Positions 35,112-44,754 of a DNA stretch of 64,000 nt are shown piece by piece (within the stretch, counting starts at the first letter, position 1; the number at the start of each line of letters is the position of its first letter). Origin of the DNA: Lachnospiraceae bacterium (lineage in GTDB: Bacteria > Bacillota > Clostridia > Lachnospirales > Lachnospiraceae). Below the pieces are notes generated by a model. The model saw only the letters and a program-made list of their open reading frames with translations. It was not told the origin of the DNA and did not search any database. The translations under genes and the position numbers were made by a program. The stretch is from positions 1 through 64,000 of the forward strand of contig CABIZF010000008.1 of assembly GCA_902363135.1 (NCBI GenBank). The letters run 5' to 3'.

Positions 35112-37892
35112 ATGAAAAAGCTTAAGATAAATGGACAAAGATGTATCTGCATTTTATTATGCCTTGTTTTATATATTACTGCGTTTCCCTTTCCTGTATC
35201 AGCAGAGGAAGCAAAAAGCCGGACAGTCAGAGTAGGCTGGTATGAAGGAACCTATAATACCACAAGACCGGACGGTAAAAAGAGAGGCTACAGTTATGAG
35301 TATCAACAGGCAGTAGCTGCGCGTACAGGATGGAAGTATGAATATGTGGAGGGAAGCTGGTCAGAGCTGATGAGCATGCTGAAAAAGGGACAGATCGATT
35401 TGCTGGGAGGTATCTCCTATGCAGAGGAGCGTGCCGCTTCCATGCTCTTTTCAGAACTGCCTATGGGTGAGGATAAATATTACCTGTATGTGGATCCTTC
35501 CAATACAGACATCTCAGCTTCAGATCTGACGACATTGAGTGGAAAGCGGATCGGGATGCTGCCGGATGCACTTCCTGCCGAAACGTTTCATGAGTGGGAG
35601 AAAAGCCATGGAGTGGACACGCAGCATGTTGATATTACCGGTGCTGATGATGCTCGTCAGAAACTGAAAAATCATGAAATTGACGGATTTGTTTTAAATG
35701 AATCTCCACAGTGGGAAAAAGACAATATTTCTGCTATTCTTCTGATCGGTGGTTCCTTTAATTATTTTGCAGTCAGCAAAAAACGTCCGGATCTGAAAGC
35801 AGAACTGGATCAGGCAATGCAGAGGATAGAAAAGGAGAATCCTTTTTATACAGAAGATCTTTATAAGAGGTATCTCTCCGCAAATTCCATTGAAACTCTT
35901 ACGGATGAGGAACAGAACTGGCTGGAGGAGCATGGGGCGGTCAGGGTTGGATATTTGAAAAGTGATGTAGGTATCAGCCAGGTGGATGCAGAGTCAGAGA
36001 AACCGGTAGGAATTATTAACGATTATATCAGTCTGGCTTCCGGCTGTCTGGAAGAAAAAAATATAGAATTTCAGCTGACAGGCTTTGATTCCCAAGAGGA
36101 AGAGCTGCAGGCATTAAAGGATAACAGGATTGATATGATTTTTCATATGAATCAGAATCCATATGAAGCTGAGCAGAACGATCTTATTTTGTCAAATACT
36201 GTTTTTAAAGTTAATGTTGCAGTACTCACCGGTGTTAAGAAGTTTGATGAAAATAAAGAGAATATCGTGGCAGTGAGCAGGAATAACCTGTTGGGGAAAT
36301 GGTATATTTCCTTTAATTATCCTTTCTGGAAAATAAAGGAATATGATTCATCCGATGAGGTTGAGAAGGCAGTCCGCAGTGGTGAGGCAGACTGCTTTGT
36401 TGTGAAGGCAGGACAGCCATTAAAGACGCTGGCGGACAGCAAAATGCGCAATATTTTTCTTACAAAATCCTGCGATTCCTGCTTTGCAGTTACCAGGGAC
36501 AATATAATATTAATGAATATTCTGAACAAGACGATTCAGACCCTGCCTGCTTCCAGACTTTCAAGCCTGTTTTCCGTATATGAAAACACACCGGGAAAGG
36601 TTACTCTGGCAGAATACATAAAGGATAACCTGCGGGTAGTTTCCATTACTTTTGTAAGTACGTCCCTAGTGATTATACTGATTATAAGTTACCTGCTGGT
36701 GAAAGCAAGAAAAGCAAAGATTCAGGCGGAAAAGGCCAATGCCGCCAAATCAGACTTCCTTTTTAATATGTCACATGATATCCGGACACCGATGAATGCC
36801 CTGCTGGGATACAGTGAGCTGATGAAAAGGGAACTGACAGATCCGAAGCTTCTGGATTATCAGGAGAAGATGGAACAGTCCGGAAATCTGCTGCTGTCTA
36901 TTATCAACAATGTGCTGGATATGGCCCGAATTGAGAGCGGTAAGATGGAGCTGGATGAGAATTATGTGAAGATCCGAGATATTTATTATGGAGTTTACAA
37001 AATTTTCCAGGCAGAGGCGGAGAAAAAGGGTATTCACCTTGAGATGGAATATGATGTGCGGCATGAGCACGTAATCTGCGATGAGACAAAGAACAGGGAG
37101 ATTTTCCTCAATCTGATCAGCAATGCGGTAAAATATACAGCTTCAGGGGGAGCAGTTACTATAAGGATTACAGAGCTTGACTGTGACAGGAAAGACTATG
37201 TGAGGATACAGACTCAGGTAATTGATACCGGTATTGGAATGAGTGAAGAATTCCTGCCATCCTTGTTTGAGGCTTTTGCCCGGGAACGCAATACAACAAT
37301 GGGAAAGGTTGCGGGAACAGGTCTGGGAATGCCGATCATAAAGAAATATGTTGATATGATGGGCGGAACCATTGAAGCGGAAAGTAAGCTGGGAGAAGGA
37401 AGCAGATTCACGGTTACCTTGGAATACCGGATTGCTGATAAGAATTACTATGAGCAGGATACGGAAAAGGCTTCAGATATGGATGAAACAGACGGAATCA
37501 GCGGAAAGCATATTTTGCTGGCAGAGGATAATGATCTAAATGCAGAAATCGCAGAGTTTATTCTGGAGGATATGGGACTTTTGGTTGACCGTGTTGAGGA
37601 TGGAATTCAATGTGTGGCAAAAATGGAGCAGGAACCGGCAGGCACCTATGACCTGATCCTTATGGATATCCAGATGCCGAACATGGATGGGTACAAAGCA
37701 ACAGAGGTAATCCGCGGGCTGTCAGATAAAAGCAAAGCCACGATTCCGATCATTGCCATGACAGCTAATGCCTTTGAGGAAGACAGAAAGAAAGCTCTGG
37801 CAAAAGGAATGAACGGACATATTGCAAAGCCTGTTGCTGCAGAAAAAGTTGAGAAAACCATTCTTTCGGCTTTAAGCAGGAGACTTAAATGA
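35112..37892 (+). CDS. BvgS-like hybrid sensor histidine kinase
   Basis: The 926-aa membrane protein has a signal peptide or first membrane helix (about 8-30), two periplasmic-type amino-acid-binding domains (SBP_bac_3; about 38-265 and 275-495), one membrane helix (about 511-533), HisKA with the phospho-accepting H555 (NMSHDIRTPMN), HATPase (NLISNAVKY, DTGIGM, GTGLGMPI), and a receiver domain with D852 (LILMDIQMPNMDG). No separate output regulator lies next to it. The ligand of the tandem binding domains is unknown. It is transcribed alone from the promoter at 35000. Confidence 0.93.
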   Translation: MKKLKINGQRCICILLCLVLYITAFPFPVSAEEAKSRTVRVGWYEGTYNTTRPDGKKRGYSYEYQQAVAARTGWKYEYVEGSWSELMSMLKKGQIDLLGGISYAEERAASMLFSELPMGEDKYYLYVDPSNTDISASDLTTLSGKRIGMLPDALPAETFHEWEKSHGVDTQHVDITGADDARQKLKNHEIDGFVLNESPQWEKDNISAILLIGGSFNYFAVSKKRPDLKAELDQAMQRIEKENPFYTEDLYKRYLSANSIETLTDEEQNWLEEHGAVRVGYLKSDVGISQVDAESEKPVGIINDYISLASGCLEEKNIEFQLTGFDSQEEELQALKDNRIDMIFHMNQNPYEAEQNDLILSNTVFKVNVAVLTGVKKFDENKENIVAVSRNNLLGKWYISFNYPFWKIKEYDSSDEVEKAVRSGEADCFVVKAGQPLKTLADSKMRNIFLTKSCDSCFAVTRDNIILMNILNKTIQTLPASRLSSLFSVYENTPGKVTLAEYIKDNLRVVSITFVSTSLVIILIISYLLVKARKAKIQAEKANAAKSDFLFNMSHDIRTPMNALLGYSELMKRELTDPKLLDYQEKMEQSGNLLLSIINNVLDMARIESGKMELDENYVKIRDIYYGVYKIFQAEAEKKGIHLEMEYDVRHEHVICDETKNREIFLNLISNAVKYTASGGAVTIRITELDCDRKDYVRIQTQVIDTGIGMSEEFLPSLFEAFARERNTTMGKVAGTGLGMPIIKKYVDMMGGTIEAESKLGEGSRFTVTLEYRIADKNYYEQDTEKASDMDETDGISGKHILLAEDNDLNAEIAEFILEDMGLLVDRVEDGIQCVAKMEQEPAGTYDLILMDIQMPNMDGYKATEVIRGLSDKSKATIPIIAMTANAFEEDRKKALAKGMNGHIAKPVAAEKVEKTILSALSRRLK

Positions 37893-38122
37893 AAAACTAA
37901 ATTCCAGCTGTGGATTATCTCAGTAAATATGCGGGATTAAATTCTGTAATGCACCTTAACAATTCCATTTTTTTGCCTTATAATAAACCTGTAAGCACCC
38001 ATGATTTATGTTTTTATGCATACTAGCCGGGCATCTGAAAATAGTGTGCGAGACTAAATTCCACATGCCTTATGTGCAAGACTAAATTCTGGTGCAGTGA
38101 AATCTGCCTGTGCTTTACTATT
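37893..38122. repeat. Iterated ACTAAATTCY motifs next to the IS30 remnant
   Basis: AACTAAATTCC (37895), GATTAAATTCT (37936), GACTAAATTCC (38052) and GACTAAATTCT (38080) share one core. They lie between the hybrid kinase stop and the transposase remnant and may derive from insertion-sequence ends. I see no gene here. Confidence 0.55.
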
Positions 38123-38416
38123 TTATTTTATAAGTTTTGGACTAAGCATAACAGCATCAGGTGCGATTGCCTTTAATCCTAATGCTTTGTGCAGTTTGTT
38201 GTCCAAGAGTAAAAGAGAGAGTTCATATGGACTATGTCCATTAAGACTGTCTCTTTTTTCGTTGTTTATGTGATTCATCATAAGTCTGACTTTCTCGTCA
38301 TTTAAATCAGCGAATGAACTCCCTTTCGGACGGATATAGCGGATATGCTCGTGGTTCTTTTCGCAGGCACCTTTTTGCCAAAAGCTGTATGGATCACAGT
38401 AAAAGACAGTCGTGCT
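38123..38416 (-). pseudogene. IS30-family transposase, C-terminal remnant
   Basis: On the minus strand a frame of about 97 codons runs to a TAA at 38125-38123 and reads TVFYCDPYSFWQKGACEKNH, then IRYIRPKGSSFADLND, then NEKRDSLNGHSPYELSLLLL. This matches the catalytic C-terminal part of IS30-type transposases (DPYSSWERG..., IRxxxPKGxxF, NxRPRxxLxxxxP). In-frame sequence upstream stops at TAA 38419-38417, and the N-terminal two thirds is missing. It marks the left edge of an AT-rich block. Confidence 0.85.
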
Positions 38417-38424
38417 TTAACAAG

Positions 38425-38544
38425 TGGGTTGTGAATTATCCATTTTATGCCAATATTCATAGGGAAGGAGTAGTTTTGTATGGAGCAGCTTCAGCGGTAG
38501 AAAATGCAGTTGAAGTGCAGGTAGCGATCATCTCAAAACACTAG
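38425..38544 (+). other. Possible gene remnant, unrecognised
   Basis: A plus-strand frame ends YANIHREGVVLYGAASAVEN and then VEVQVAIISKH before a TAG at 38542-38544. It is followed at once by a strong plus-strand terminator, as a real gene would be. The N-terminal part overlaps the IS30 remnant on the other strand and is not coding-like. I do not recognise it. Confidence 0.25.
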
Positions 38545-38593
38545 GAGTGCATCATCAATGGCTATGTCATGGACGGTGAACTCTTGAAAGAGT

Positions 38594-38626
38594 CGGCCGT
38601 TATGCTTTTGCATAGCGGCCGTTTTA
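38594..38626 (+). terminator. Strong terminator downstream of the IS30 remnant region
   Basis: CGGCCGTTATGC-TTTT-GCATAGCGGCCG is a 12-bp stem with one mismatch, followed by TTTT. It faces the plus strand, where no intact gene precedes it. Confidence 0.8.
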
Positions 38627-38668
38627 AAACGCATTTATGATCGTTGACGGGCGCAAACAAACAGTATC

Positions 38669-40237
38669 TTATTTTCTTTCAGTAACACTTGATAAATAAA
38701 AATCACGATAATCTCTAGGCGTGAGGTTTGTACATTTCTTAAAAATACTACTAAAGTACTGAGGCTCGTTAAAACCAACAGAATAGGCGATATCAGCAAT
38801 TCGCATTTTCGGATTTTTGAGTAGCTCAATAGATTTCGAAATTCGTATTTCATTGACAATATCTGTAAAATTTTTCCCGGTCTCGCCAGTTATTAAGGAG
38901 CTTAAGTATGAAGGCGAGAGGAAAACAGATTTTGCTACAGTAGATAGCGACAATTGTTCCATGTAATGATTCGAAATATAGTCGGTAATTTTATTTACAA
39001 TGTCTTGCTTTGTACTGGTTTTGATTGAGCGAAAATCGCTAAGGTCAATTATCATATTTACAAATATATCTTTTAACATTTCAAGTGTATCACATCGGAT
39101 GACTTTTTGAAAATTGGCATATTTTTCAAAAAGCAGAGCAGTCTGTTGTTTATCAGATCCGATAATGCTATTAATAGATAGAACAGATAATACAATGAAA
39201 GAACTTTTTATTAAGGATACATTTTTATTAAATACAGATACCCATTCATAAAATAATGAAGAAGCCTGCTGATGTAAATACACTCCTTGATAAGTTGCTA
39301 TAGATGTTTCTATTTTTTTTTGATAAAGATATAAAGTATGGTAGTCGGTATAACCTAACTCGTCTTCACTATTTTGATCTAGAAAAAAATGGATACATTG
39401 ATTCCCTGTGAAGAATTGTTTTCCGAGAGCACGTAGACTTTCGGTATATGCAGTATGCAATGCCTCATAATTTGAGTGTAGGTTACTAATACCAACAGAT
39501 ACTGTTGTATGAAAAAATTGATAAATTCTATCTTGCAGTTGTTTCATTAATGATTGTAATTCTTGAGTTTGTGTGCTCATTCTGCCTACAATAATCAGGA
39601 CATAATGTAGTCCGCTGGCTTTTACTGAGATATAATGATTAAACTGAATAATAGATTCACAAAATTTTGCGAGATTGTGGATTCGGAAAATATCATGCTC
39701 TTGATTGTCATCAAATTGAAAAGCGCACACTCGGAATTGCTTGAGAGAATCAAGCAGTTGTAAGATTCTAGGTGAAAAATCTATACTACTATAGACGTGA
39801 CCACTCAATAAATTGCTCAGAATATAGTCTTGCTGATTTTCAATTTGCTGTTGCTCTTGTGAGGCGAGTATTGTATTTATTATTTTTTTGAGATGATTTT
39901 CCAATTCTTTATAATTTACAGGTTTAAGCAAAAAAACGGCTGCTCCGAGATTTAATGCATCACAAGCATACTCAAAATTTCTATGACCGGTAAGGATAAT
40001 AAATTGAGTATTCGGATATTTTTCTTTCAAATAACGAAGAAAAGTGATGCCATCAATTCCGGGCATGACGATATCTGATATTACTATGTCTGGAGGAGTA
40101 GATAGACTATACTCTAGAGCTTGAATACCATTCTGTGCTAATCCAATAATTTCACAACCCATATTTTCCCATGAAAAAGCATTTGAGATACTGTATAAGA
40201 TCCCTTCTTCGTCTTCTGCAATTAATACCTTAATCAT
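38669..40237 (-). CDS. YesN-like response regulator with AraC-type HTH
   Basis: The 522-aa protein has an N-terminal receiver domain (about 1-120; LIAEDEEGI, phospho-acceptor Asp near 55 in IVISDIVMPG, and KPVNYKEL). A long middle region (about 130-410) is not assigned. The C-terminal AraC DNA-binding domain (about 415-515) has FLSPSYLSSLITGETGKNF, then IADIAYSVGFNEPQYFSSIF. It overlaps the sensor kinase gene by eight bases. Such pairs normally activate an adjacent sugar ABC importer, which here is divergent (42449 onward). Confidence 0.92.
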   Translation of the reverse strand: MIKVLIAEDEEGILYSISNAFSWENMGCEIIGLAQNGIQALEYSLSTPPDIVISDIVMPGIDGITFLRYLKEKYPNTQFIILTGHRNFEYACDALNLGAAVFLLKPVNYKELENHLKKIINTILASQEQQQIENQQDYILSNLLSGHVYSSIDFSPRILQLLDSLKQFRVCAFQFDDNQEHDIFRIHNLAKFCESIIQFNHYISVKASGLHYVLIIVGRMSTQTQELQSLMKQLQDRIYQFFHTTVSVGISNLHSNYEALHTAYTESLRALGKQFFTGNQCIHFFLDQNSEDELGYTDYHTLYLYQKKIETSIATYQGVYLHQQASSLFYEWVSVFNKNVSLIKSSFIVLSVLSINSIIGSDKQQTALLFEKYANFQKVIRCDTLEMLKDIFVNMIIDLSDFRSIKTSTKQDIVNKITDYISNHYMEQLSLSTVAKSVFLSPSYLSSLITGETGKNFTDIVNEIRISKSIELLKNPKMRIADIAYSVGFNEPQYFSSIFKKCTNLTPRDYRDFYLSSVTERK

Positions 40238-42029
40238 TAGTATTCTCCTTAGAAGCTATTGATGTCTGATATGGAATTCGTAATTCAACACGTGTTCCGA
40301 AAGAAAGCTGACTAGTTATTGTAAAACCATAATTTTTCCCATATAGAAGCTCTAACCTGGTTTTTATGTTAGATAAGGCAATATGGTGCCCGCTTTTATT
40401 TGGATCATCAATAGATGTAGCTGGTGAATCTAAAGAACGTATATTTTGTAGTACTTTATTGTCTATACCAACTCCGTCATCTTCAATGATACAAAGTAAA
40501 TCCTGATCGCATTGTTCAACCGAAATAGATACTACACCGGGTGTTGGCTTTGGAGCTAATCCATGGTTAATTGAGTTTTCTAAAAAAGGTTGAATGATCA
40601 GTTTTGGTATAATACAGTCAAGAAGATGCTCTGGAATAGAAGTGTGTATGGCTATTTTGTTATTATACTTGCAACGAATAATTAACGTATATTGTTTAAT
40701 ATATTCCATTTCATCACGAAGAGTATAGACTTTATTTTCATTAGAATATAAATCTGTTTGCAGCATATAACTTAAGCTGGAAATCATATCACAAACTGGA
40801 TAAGCCTCATATTCGTATGCCTTCCAACTGATTAGTTGAAGGGTGTTAAAAAGAAAATGAGGATTCATTTGTGATTGAAGATTTTTTAGCTGTGCTTCTT
40901 TTTGTGCAAGCTGAACTTTATAGACTGTATTAATCAGCATATCAAGCTTTTTGCTCATTTTATTAAAGCCATGATTTATTAGTGAATATTCTTTCATAAA
41001 TGATGTTTCTGGAAGAACGAACTTAAAATTTTCGTGGGCTATCTCTTTTAATGCTTTAGTAAGATCATAAAGCGGAGCAGTAATGATTCTGGAAAACATA
41101 TATATGGATATAAAAGAAAACAGAATCAAAAGAAGAGCAAGGATATAGAATCTGGTTGAAATTTGGCGAAAACCAGATAGTAATTTATTATGATCAATTT
41201 GTATAACGGTAACCCATTTATCATAGGAAATTGCAGGTACAGCACTGCGCATATCAGCATAACTATATAACTTACCAGCGCTTGAATATGATCCACAGGC
41301 ATTGGTTGATAGCTCAAAGCCATCGAATACATTGCCCAATAGACTAATATCCGTAGAACAGATGATTTGCCTGTTTTCATTAAGAATATACATGCAATCT
41401 GCATTAATAATGTTAAGATTTTGAAACTTGTCTAATAAGAAAGACTGAGACAATCGGATTACAACAATTCCTTCTAAGGAATAGTCAGTATAATTATATA
41501 TGCACATTGAAAGTTCTAAACATTCTTCCTTTTGGTTGTATGGGAGCCAGTTTAGATTAGTTGGATAAATCAGAGCATTTCTATAATAAGGACTGGTTTG
41601 AATGTCGCTTAGTGATGTGTTTTTATAACCATAATGAAGACTGCCTTTTTTATGAAGCAAATATAAGTCTAGGCCTTCCAGATAGTATGCATCAAGACTA
41701 TTTACCTGAAAATAACTTTCGATAATATTTTGAAAAGAGTATTGGAAATCATCAGTACTCTCATTTGAGATAATAAAATTACGAATTTCAGGATCATCTA
41801 TTAGGTTTTTTACTTTTGTTTCGAATTGATGCAACGATTGGGATATACCAAGATTTGTTTGACGTATAATGTTCTGGCTATAATTTTCGGCTTGTGCTGA
41901 AAATAAAGCAGAATACCTTATTGAGGGAAATATAAATAGAAGGATAGTGATTAATGTGATTGCTATTATGCAGGGAATGATGATTGAACTTTTGAAATCA
42001 AGTTGCCATTGTGATTTATTAAGCTTCAT
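40230..42029 (-). CDS. YesM-like sensor histidine kinase
   Basis: The 599-aa protein starts at 42029 with GGAGG six bases upstream; the longer reading from 42125 is rejected. A membrane helix (about 17-38), an extracellular sensor region (about 40-285), a second helix (about 290-312) and a HAMP-like linker precede the His_kinase domain, with H391 in QSQMNPHFLFNTLQ. The HATPase domain has FLENSINHGL and EDDGVGID. The family senses sugars or peptides outside the cell. It is paired with the YesN-like regulator. Confidence 0.92.
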   Translation of the reverse strand: MKLNKSQWQLDFKSSIIIPCIIAITLITILLFIFPSIRYSALFSAQAENYSQNIIRQTNLGISQSLHQFETKVKNLIDDPEIRNFIISNESTDDFQYSFQNIIESYFQVNSLDAYYLEGLDLYLLHKKGSLHYGYKNTSLSDIQTSPYYRNALIYPTNLNWLPYNQKEECLELSMCIYNYTDYSLEGIVVIRLSQSFLLDKFQNLNIINADCMYILNENRQIICSTDISLLGNVFDGFELSTNACGSYSSAGKLYSYADMRSAVPAISYDKWVTVIQIDHNKLLSGFRQISTRFYILALLLILFSFISIYMFSRIITAPLYDLTKALKEIAHENFKFVLPETSFMKEYSLINHGFNKMSKKLDMLINTVYKVQLAQKEAQLKNLQSQMNPHFLFNTLQLISWKAYEYEAYPVCDMISSLSYMLQTDLYSNENKVYTLRDEMEYIKQYTLIIRCKYNNKIAIHTSIPEHLLDCIIPKLIIQPFLENSINHGLAPKPTPGVVSISVEQCDQDLLCIIEDDGVGIDNKVLQNIRSLDSPATSIDDPNKSGHHIALSNIKTRLELLYGKNYGFTITSQLSFGTRVELRIPYQTSIASKENTND

Positions 42030-42061
42030 ATGTCGCCTCCTGTTGTCATGCCTCATCCTAT

Positions 42062-42096
42062 AAGTAGCGAAGCGGATTGTGAATATCCGCTTTGAC
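42062..42096 (+). repeat. Dispersed intergenic repeat family 2, short form
   Basis: AAGTAGCGAAGCGGATTGTG, AATATCCGCTTTGAC. It has the ends of the long form but lacks the middle CCCTGTCAGCAGAGCTGCAGGG part. AGCGGAT/ATCCGCT can form a 7-bp hairpin. It lies upstream of the yesM-like gene. Confidence 0.7.
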
Positions 42097-42137
42097 TTAA
42101 ATGTATGTGGGTTTTCTAAAATCACTCAATTGTTACG

Positions 42138-42166
42138 ATTATAGTACAAAATACCGTATGCGTCAA
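42138..42166 (-). promoter_or_regulatory. Promoter of the yesMN-like operon
   Basis: On the minus strand TTGACG (-35, 42166-42161) and TATAAT (-10, 42143-42138) are 17 bases apart. The 42030-42448 gap otherwise holds the short repeat and AT-rich sequence. Confidence 0.8.
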
Positions 42167-42301
42167 TGATATAAATAAAAAATAACGAAAACATGCACAA
42201 AAATGAAATGGAATATACAAGAAAAATAATCAAAATGTATAAAATAATACGATTTAATCTATAACGTAAGATTTTATAAATTATATGAGTAAGATATTGG
42301 G

Positions 42302-42330
42302 TTTTAATTTATGGTTTGGCAAAGTATAAT
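42302..42330 (+). promoter_or_regulatory. Probable promoter of the sugar importer operon
   Basis: A perfect -10 TATAAT (42325-42330) with a poor -35 (TTTTAA, 42302-42307) at 17-base spacing. The weak -35 fits a promoter that needs an activator such as the divergent YesN-like regulator. Confidence 0.6.
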
Positions 42331-42448
42331 GTGCCTATCAGAAAAAAGAACGGCAGGAGGTGTTAAGAAGATACAAACATAAAATGTAAGAAAAAGTGAA
42401 CGTGAACTAGTAGAGAGAAAAACAAAAATTATTATTGGGAGGCGTAAC

Positions 42449-43762
42449 ATGAAGAACTTATTAAAAACAACGGTATGTTTCACAACTATGTCTTTGACAG
42501 CGATATTATTACCAATGAATGTGATGGCAAATGAAGGAGAGGCCAAAACAATCACCATAGCCTGGACTAATATTATGGAAAGTCAGCAGGAAATATGGGA
42601 AAAATACATTTTTGAGCCGTTTGAAGAAAAACATCCTGAAGTAACAATTGATTTTCAGTGTCTGCCGGATCTTCAGAATACAGTTCGAGTTCAGGTTGCA
42701 GCAGGAGCAGGCCCTGACATGTTCTATATGGATAGTATTGATATTCCGGATTATGCTTCTACTAATCGTATTCTTAGTCTTGAGAATTATAGGAAAGAAT
42801 ATAATTTAGATGACAGCATGTATGACTGGGCGATTCGTTCTTGTCTTTACAAAGATGAAATGTATGCGTTACCAGCATCTGTCGAAGCGACTGCAATGAC
42901 ATACAATAAGAATCTTTTGGATCAATTAGGAAAAGATGTTCCTACCAACAGAGAGGAATTTGTGGATGTATGTAATGCGGCTCTGGAAGCTGGTTTGATT
43001 CCTGTTTCGTTTGGATATTCCGGGGCAAATCTTTTGCTGACCTGGCCATATGAACATTATCTTACGTGCTATGCAGGCGGAGAGAAGACAGCTCAGCTCT
43101 TAAAGGGTGAAATTACATTTGATGATCCGGATATTAAAGGTGCATTTGAGTTATTGAAAGCCGACTGGGATGCAGGGTATATCAATGACAAAAAGAGTGG
43201 AGCTATAACAAATGATGAGGCCAGAATATTATTTGCAAATCAAAAGGCGGTATTTAACTATGAAGGACCATGGCTGATTCTGGCAGATGGTGCGGCTAAG
43301 ACATGGGATTTTGAATGGGGACAGTGTGCATGGCCATCTATGAAAGACGGTACACCGGCTGGATCAGCAATTACTCTTGGTGAAGCGATTGGTATTAATG
43401 CAAATTCACAGGTTTCTGATTTGTGCATGGAAATGATGATGGATTTTTATAGCAATGAAGAATTGATGGCTCAGGCTGTTGCAGAAGGATTTTCAACACC
43501 GGCAGTGCCAATTGATTCTGCTGCTTATCCGGAAGATATGGATGAAAATATAAGAAAAACACTTGATGCACAAAATGAAAATATGAATCTTGAAACAGTT
43601 GGATATGCGCCATGGGGATTTTTCCCTGCCAAAACAACAACCTTCCTTGATGACAATCTGGATAAGGTATTTTATGACAAAATGGATTTAGATACCTTTA
43701 TTGATAAGGCAAACGAAACAATCGCTGAAGATTTCGCAGATGGTTATGTGTTTGCAGGTTAA
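42449..43762 (+). CDS. Sugar ABC importer, extracellular substrate-binding protein
   Basis: The 437-aa protein belongs to the family-1 carbohydrate-binding proteins (ITIAWTNIMESQQEIWEKYI, then GAGPDMFYMDS, then YALPASVEATAMTYNK). It has a signal peptide that ends ...LLPMNVMA-NEGEAK, with no lipobox cysteine. That is unusual, because Gram-positive binding proteins are nearly always lipid-anchored. It may be released or held by another protein. GGGAGG precedes the start. It is the first gene of the operon behind the promoter at 42302, and a stem-loop separates it from the permease genes. Confidence 0.9.
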   Translation: MKNLLKTTVCFTTMSLTAILLPMNVMANEGEAKTITIAWTNIMESQQEIWEKYIFEPFEEKHPEVTIDFQCLPDLQNTVRVQVAAGAGPDMFYMDSIDIPDYASTNRILSLENYRKEYNLDDSMYDWAIRSCLYKDEMYALPASVEATAMTYNKNLLDQLGKDVPTNREEFVDVCNAALEAGLIPVSFGYSGANLLLTWPYEHYLTCYAGGEKTAQLLKGEITFDDPDIKGAFELLKADWDAGYINDKKSGAITNDEARILFANQKAVFNYEGPWLILADGAAKTWDFEWGQCAWPSMKDGTPAGSAITLGEAIGINANSQVSDLCMEMMMDFYSNEELMAQAVAEGFSTPAVPIDSAAYPEDMDENIRKTLDAQNENMNLETVGYAPWGFFPAKTTTFLDDNLDKVFYDKMDLDTFIDKANETIAEDFADGYVFAG

Positions 43763-43797
43763 GTAAATCAAAAAGAACTGTGTAAGTAGGTTCTTTC

Positions 43798-43862
43798 TAA
43801 GGCTTCACACTGTTATAAAACATTAAACGCTTATAGTATGTGTGAAGTCTTAGTTCTTTTAT
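43798..43862 (+). terminator. Stem-loop between binding protein and permease genes
   Basis: TAAGGCTTCACAC (43798-43810) pairs with GTGTGAAGTCTTA (43840-43852), 13 bp with one G-T pair, followed by GTTCTTTT. Such structures usually cut or shield transcripts so that the binding protein is made in excess of the permease. Confidence 0.75.
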
Positions 43863-43876
43863 AAGGGAGGAATAAA

Positions 43877-44752
43877 ATGTCATACAATACGAGGAAAAAG
43901 TTAAAAGGTACATTTTTTATTCTGCCAGCTTTTTTAATACATGTGATTGTAATTGTAATTCCGGCATTATCCATGATTTATTATGCATTCACAAAATGGA
44001 ATGGATTATCAGAACCAGTGTTCATTGGTCTTGATAATTTCAAGAGAATGCTTAAAGATTATGATTTCTTATTTGCAATGAAAAATAATTTGATTTGGAT
44101 GGCAATTTTCCTGATCGTTCCTTTTATCCTTGGACTGGGAATGGCCTTAGTATTTACCAAGATAGGAAAAGTGCAAATGATTTTTAGGACACTTTGCTTT
44201 CTTCCATATGTTATAAGCGCAACAGTGTCTGGAAAAATTTTTTCCATATTCTATAGCCCATATTCTGGTTTAGGATCAATATTTGAAAAATTGGGAATAA
44301 AAGCATTGGCAGGATTTGCACCACTTGGAAATGAAAAACAGGCACTTTATGCAGCGGCATTTGTTGATAACTGGCACTGGTGGGGGTTTGTTCTTGTTTT
44401 AATGTTGTCTGCGTTACATCAGGTGGATACTTCGTTATATGAAGTAGCTAAAACAGAGGGCGCAAATGCATGGCAAACTTTGATACACGTTACAATCCCG
44501 CAGATTAAGCCTACAATAATATCGTATTTTGTGTTTGTTATTATTGCAGCATTTACTACCTTTGATTATGTGTGGATTATGACGCAGGGGGGACCAGCCG
44601 GTTCAACAGAGGTGTTTGCTACTAGAATATATAAAACCACTTTTATTAATTATGATGCGGGTTATGGTGCAGCGATGAGTTTATCGGTTTGTATATTGGC
44701 ACTGAGTGTATATTTCGTTTTAAAATTCATTCAAAAAAGGGGGCGTGAATAG
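43877..44752 (+). CDS. Sugar ABC importer permease 1
   Basis: The 291-aa protein is a MalF/UgpA-like membrane subunit with six hydrophobic segments and the EAA loop VAKTEGANAWQTLIHVTIPQ (about 194-213). It has a GGGAGG site. It pairs with the permease starting at 44755. The ATPase subunit is not encoded here; it is probably a shared MsmX/MsmK-type ATPase elsewhere. Confidence 0.92.
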   Translation: MSYNTRKKLKGTFFILPAFLIHVIVIVIPALSMIYYAFTKWNGLSEPVFIGLDNFKRMLKDYDFLFAMKNNLIWMAIFLIVPFILGLGMALVFTKIGKVQMIFRTLCFLPYVISATVSGKIFSIFYSPYSGLGSIFEKLGIKALAGFAPLGNEKQALYAAAFVDNWHWWGFVLVLMLSALHQVDTSLYEVAKTEGANAWQTLIHVTIPQIKPTIISYFVFVIIAAFTTFDYVWIMTQGGPAGSTEVFATRIYKTTFINYDAGYGAAMSLSVCILALSVYFVLKFIQKRGRE

Positions 44753-44754
44753 AA

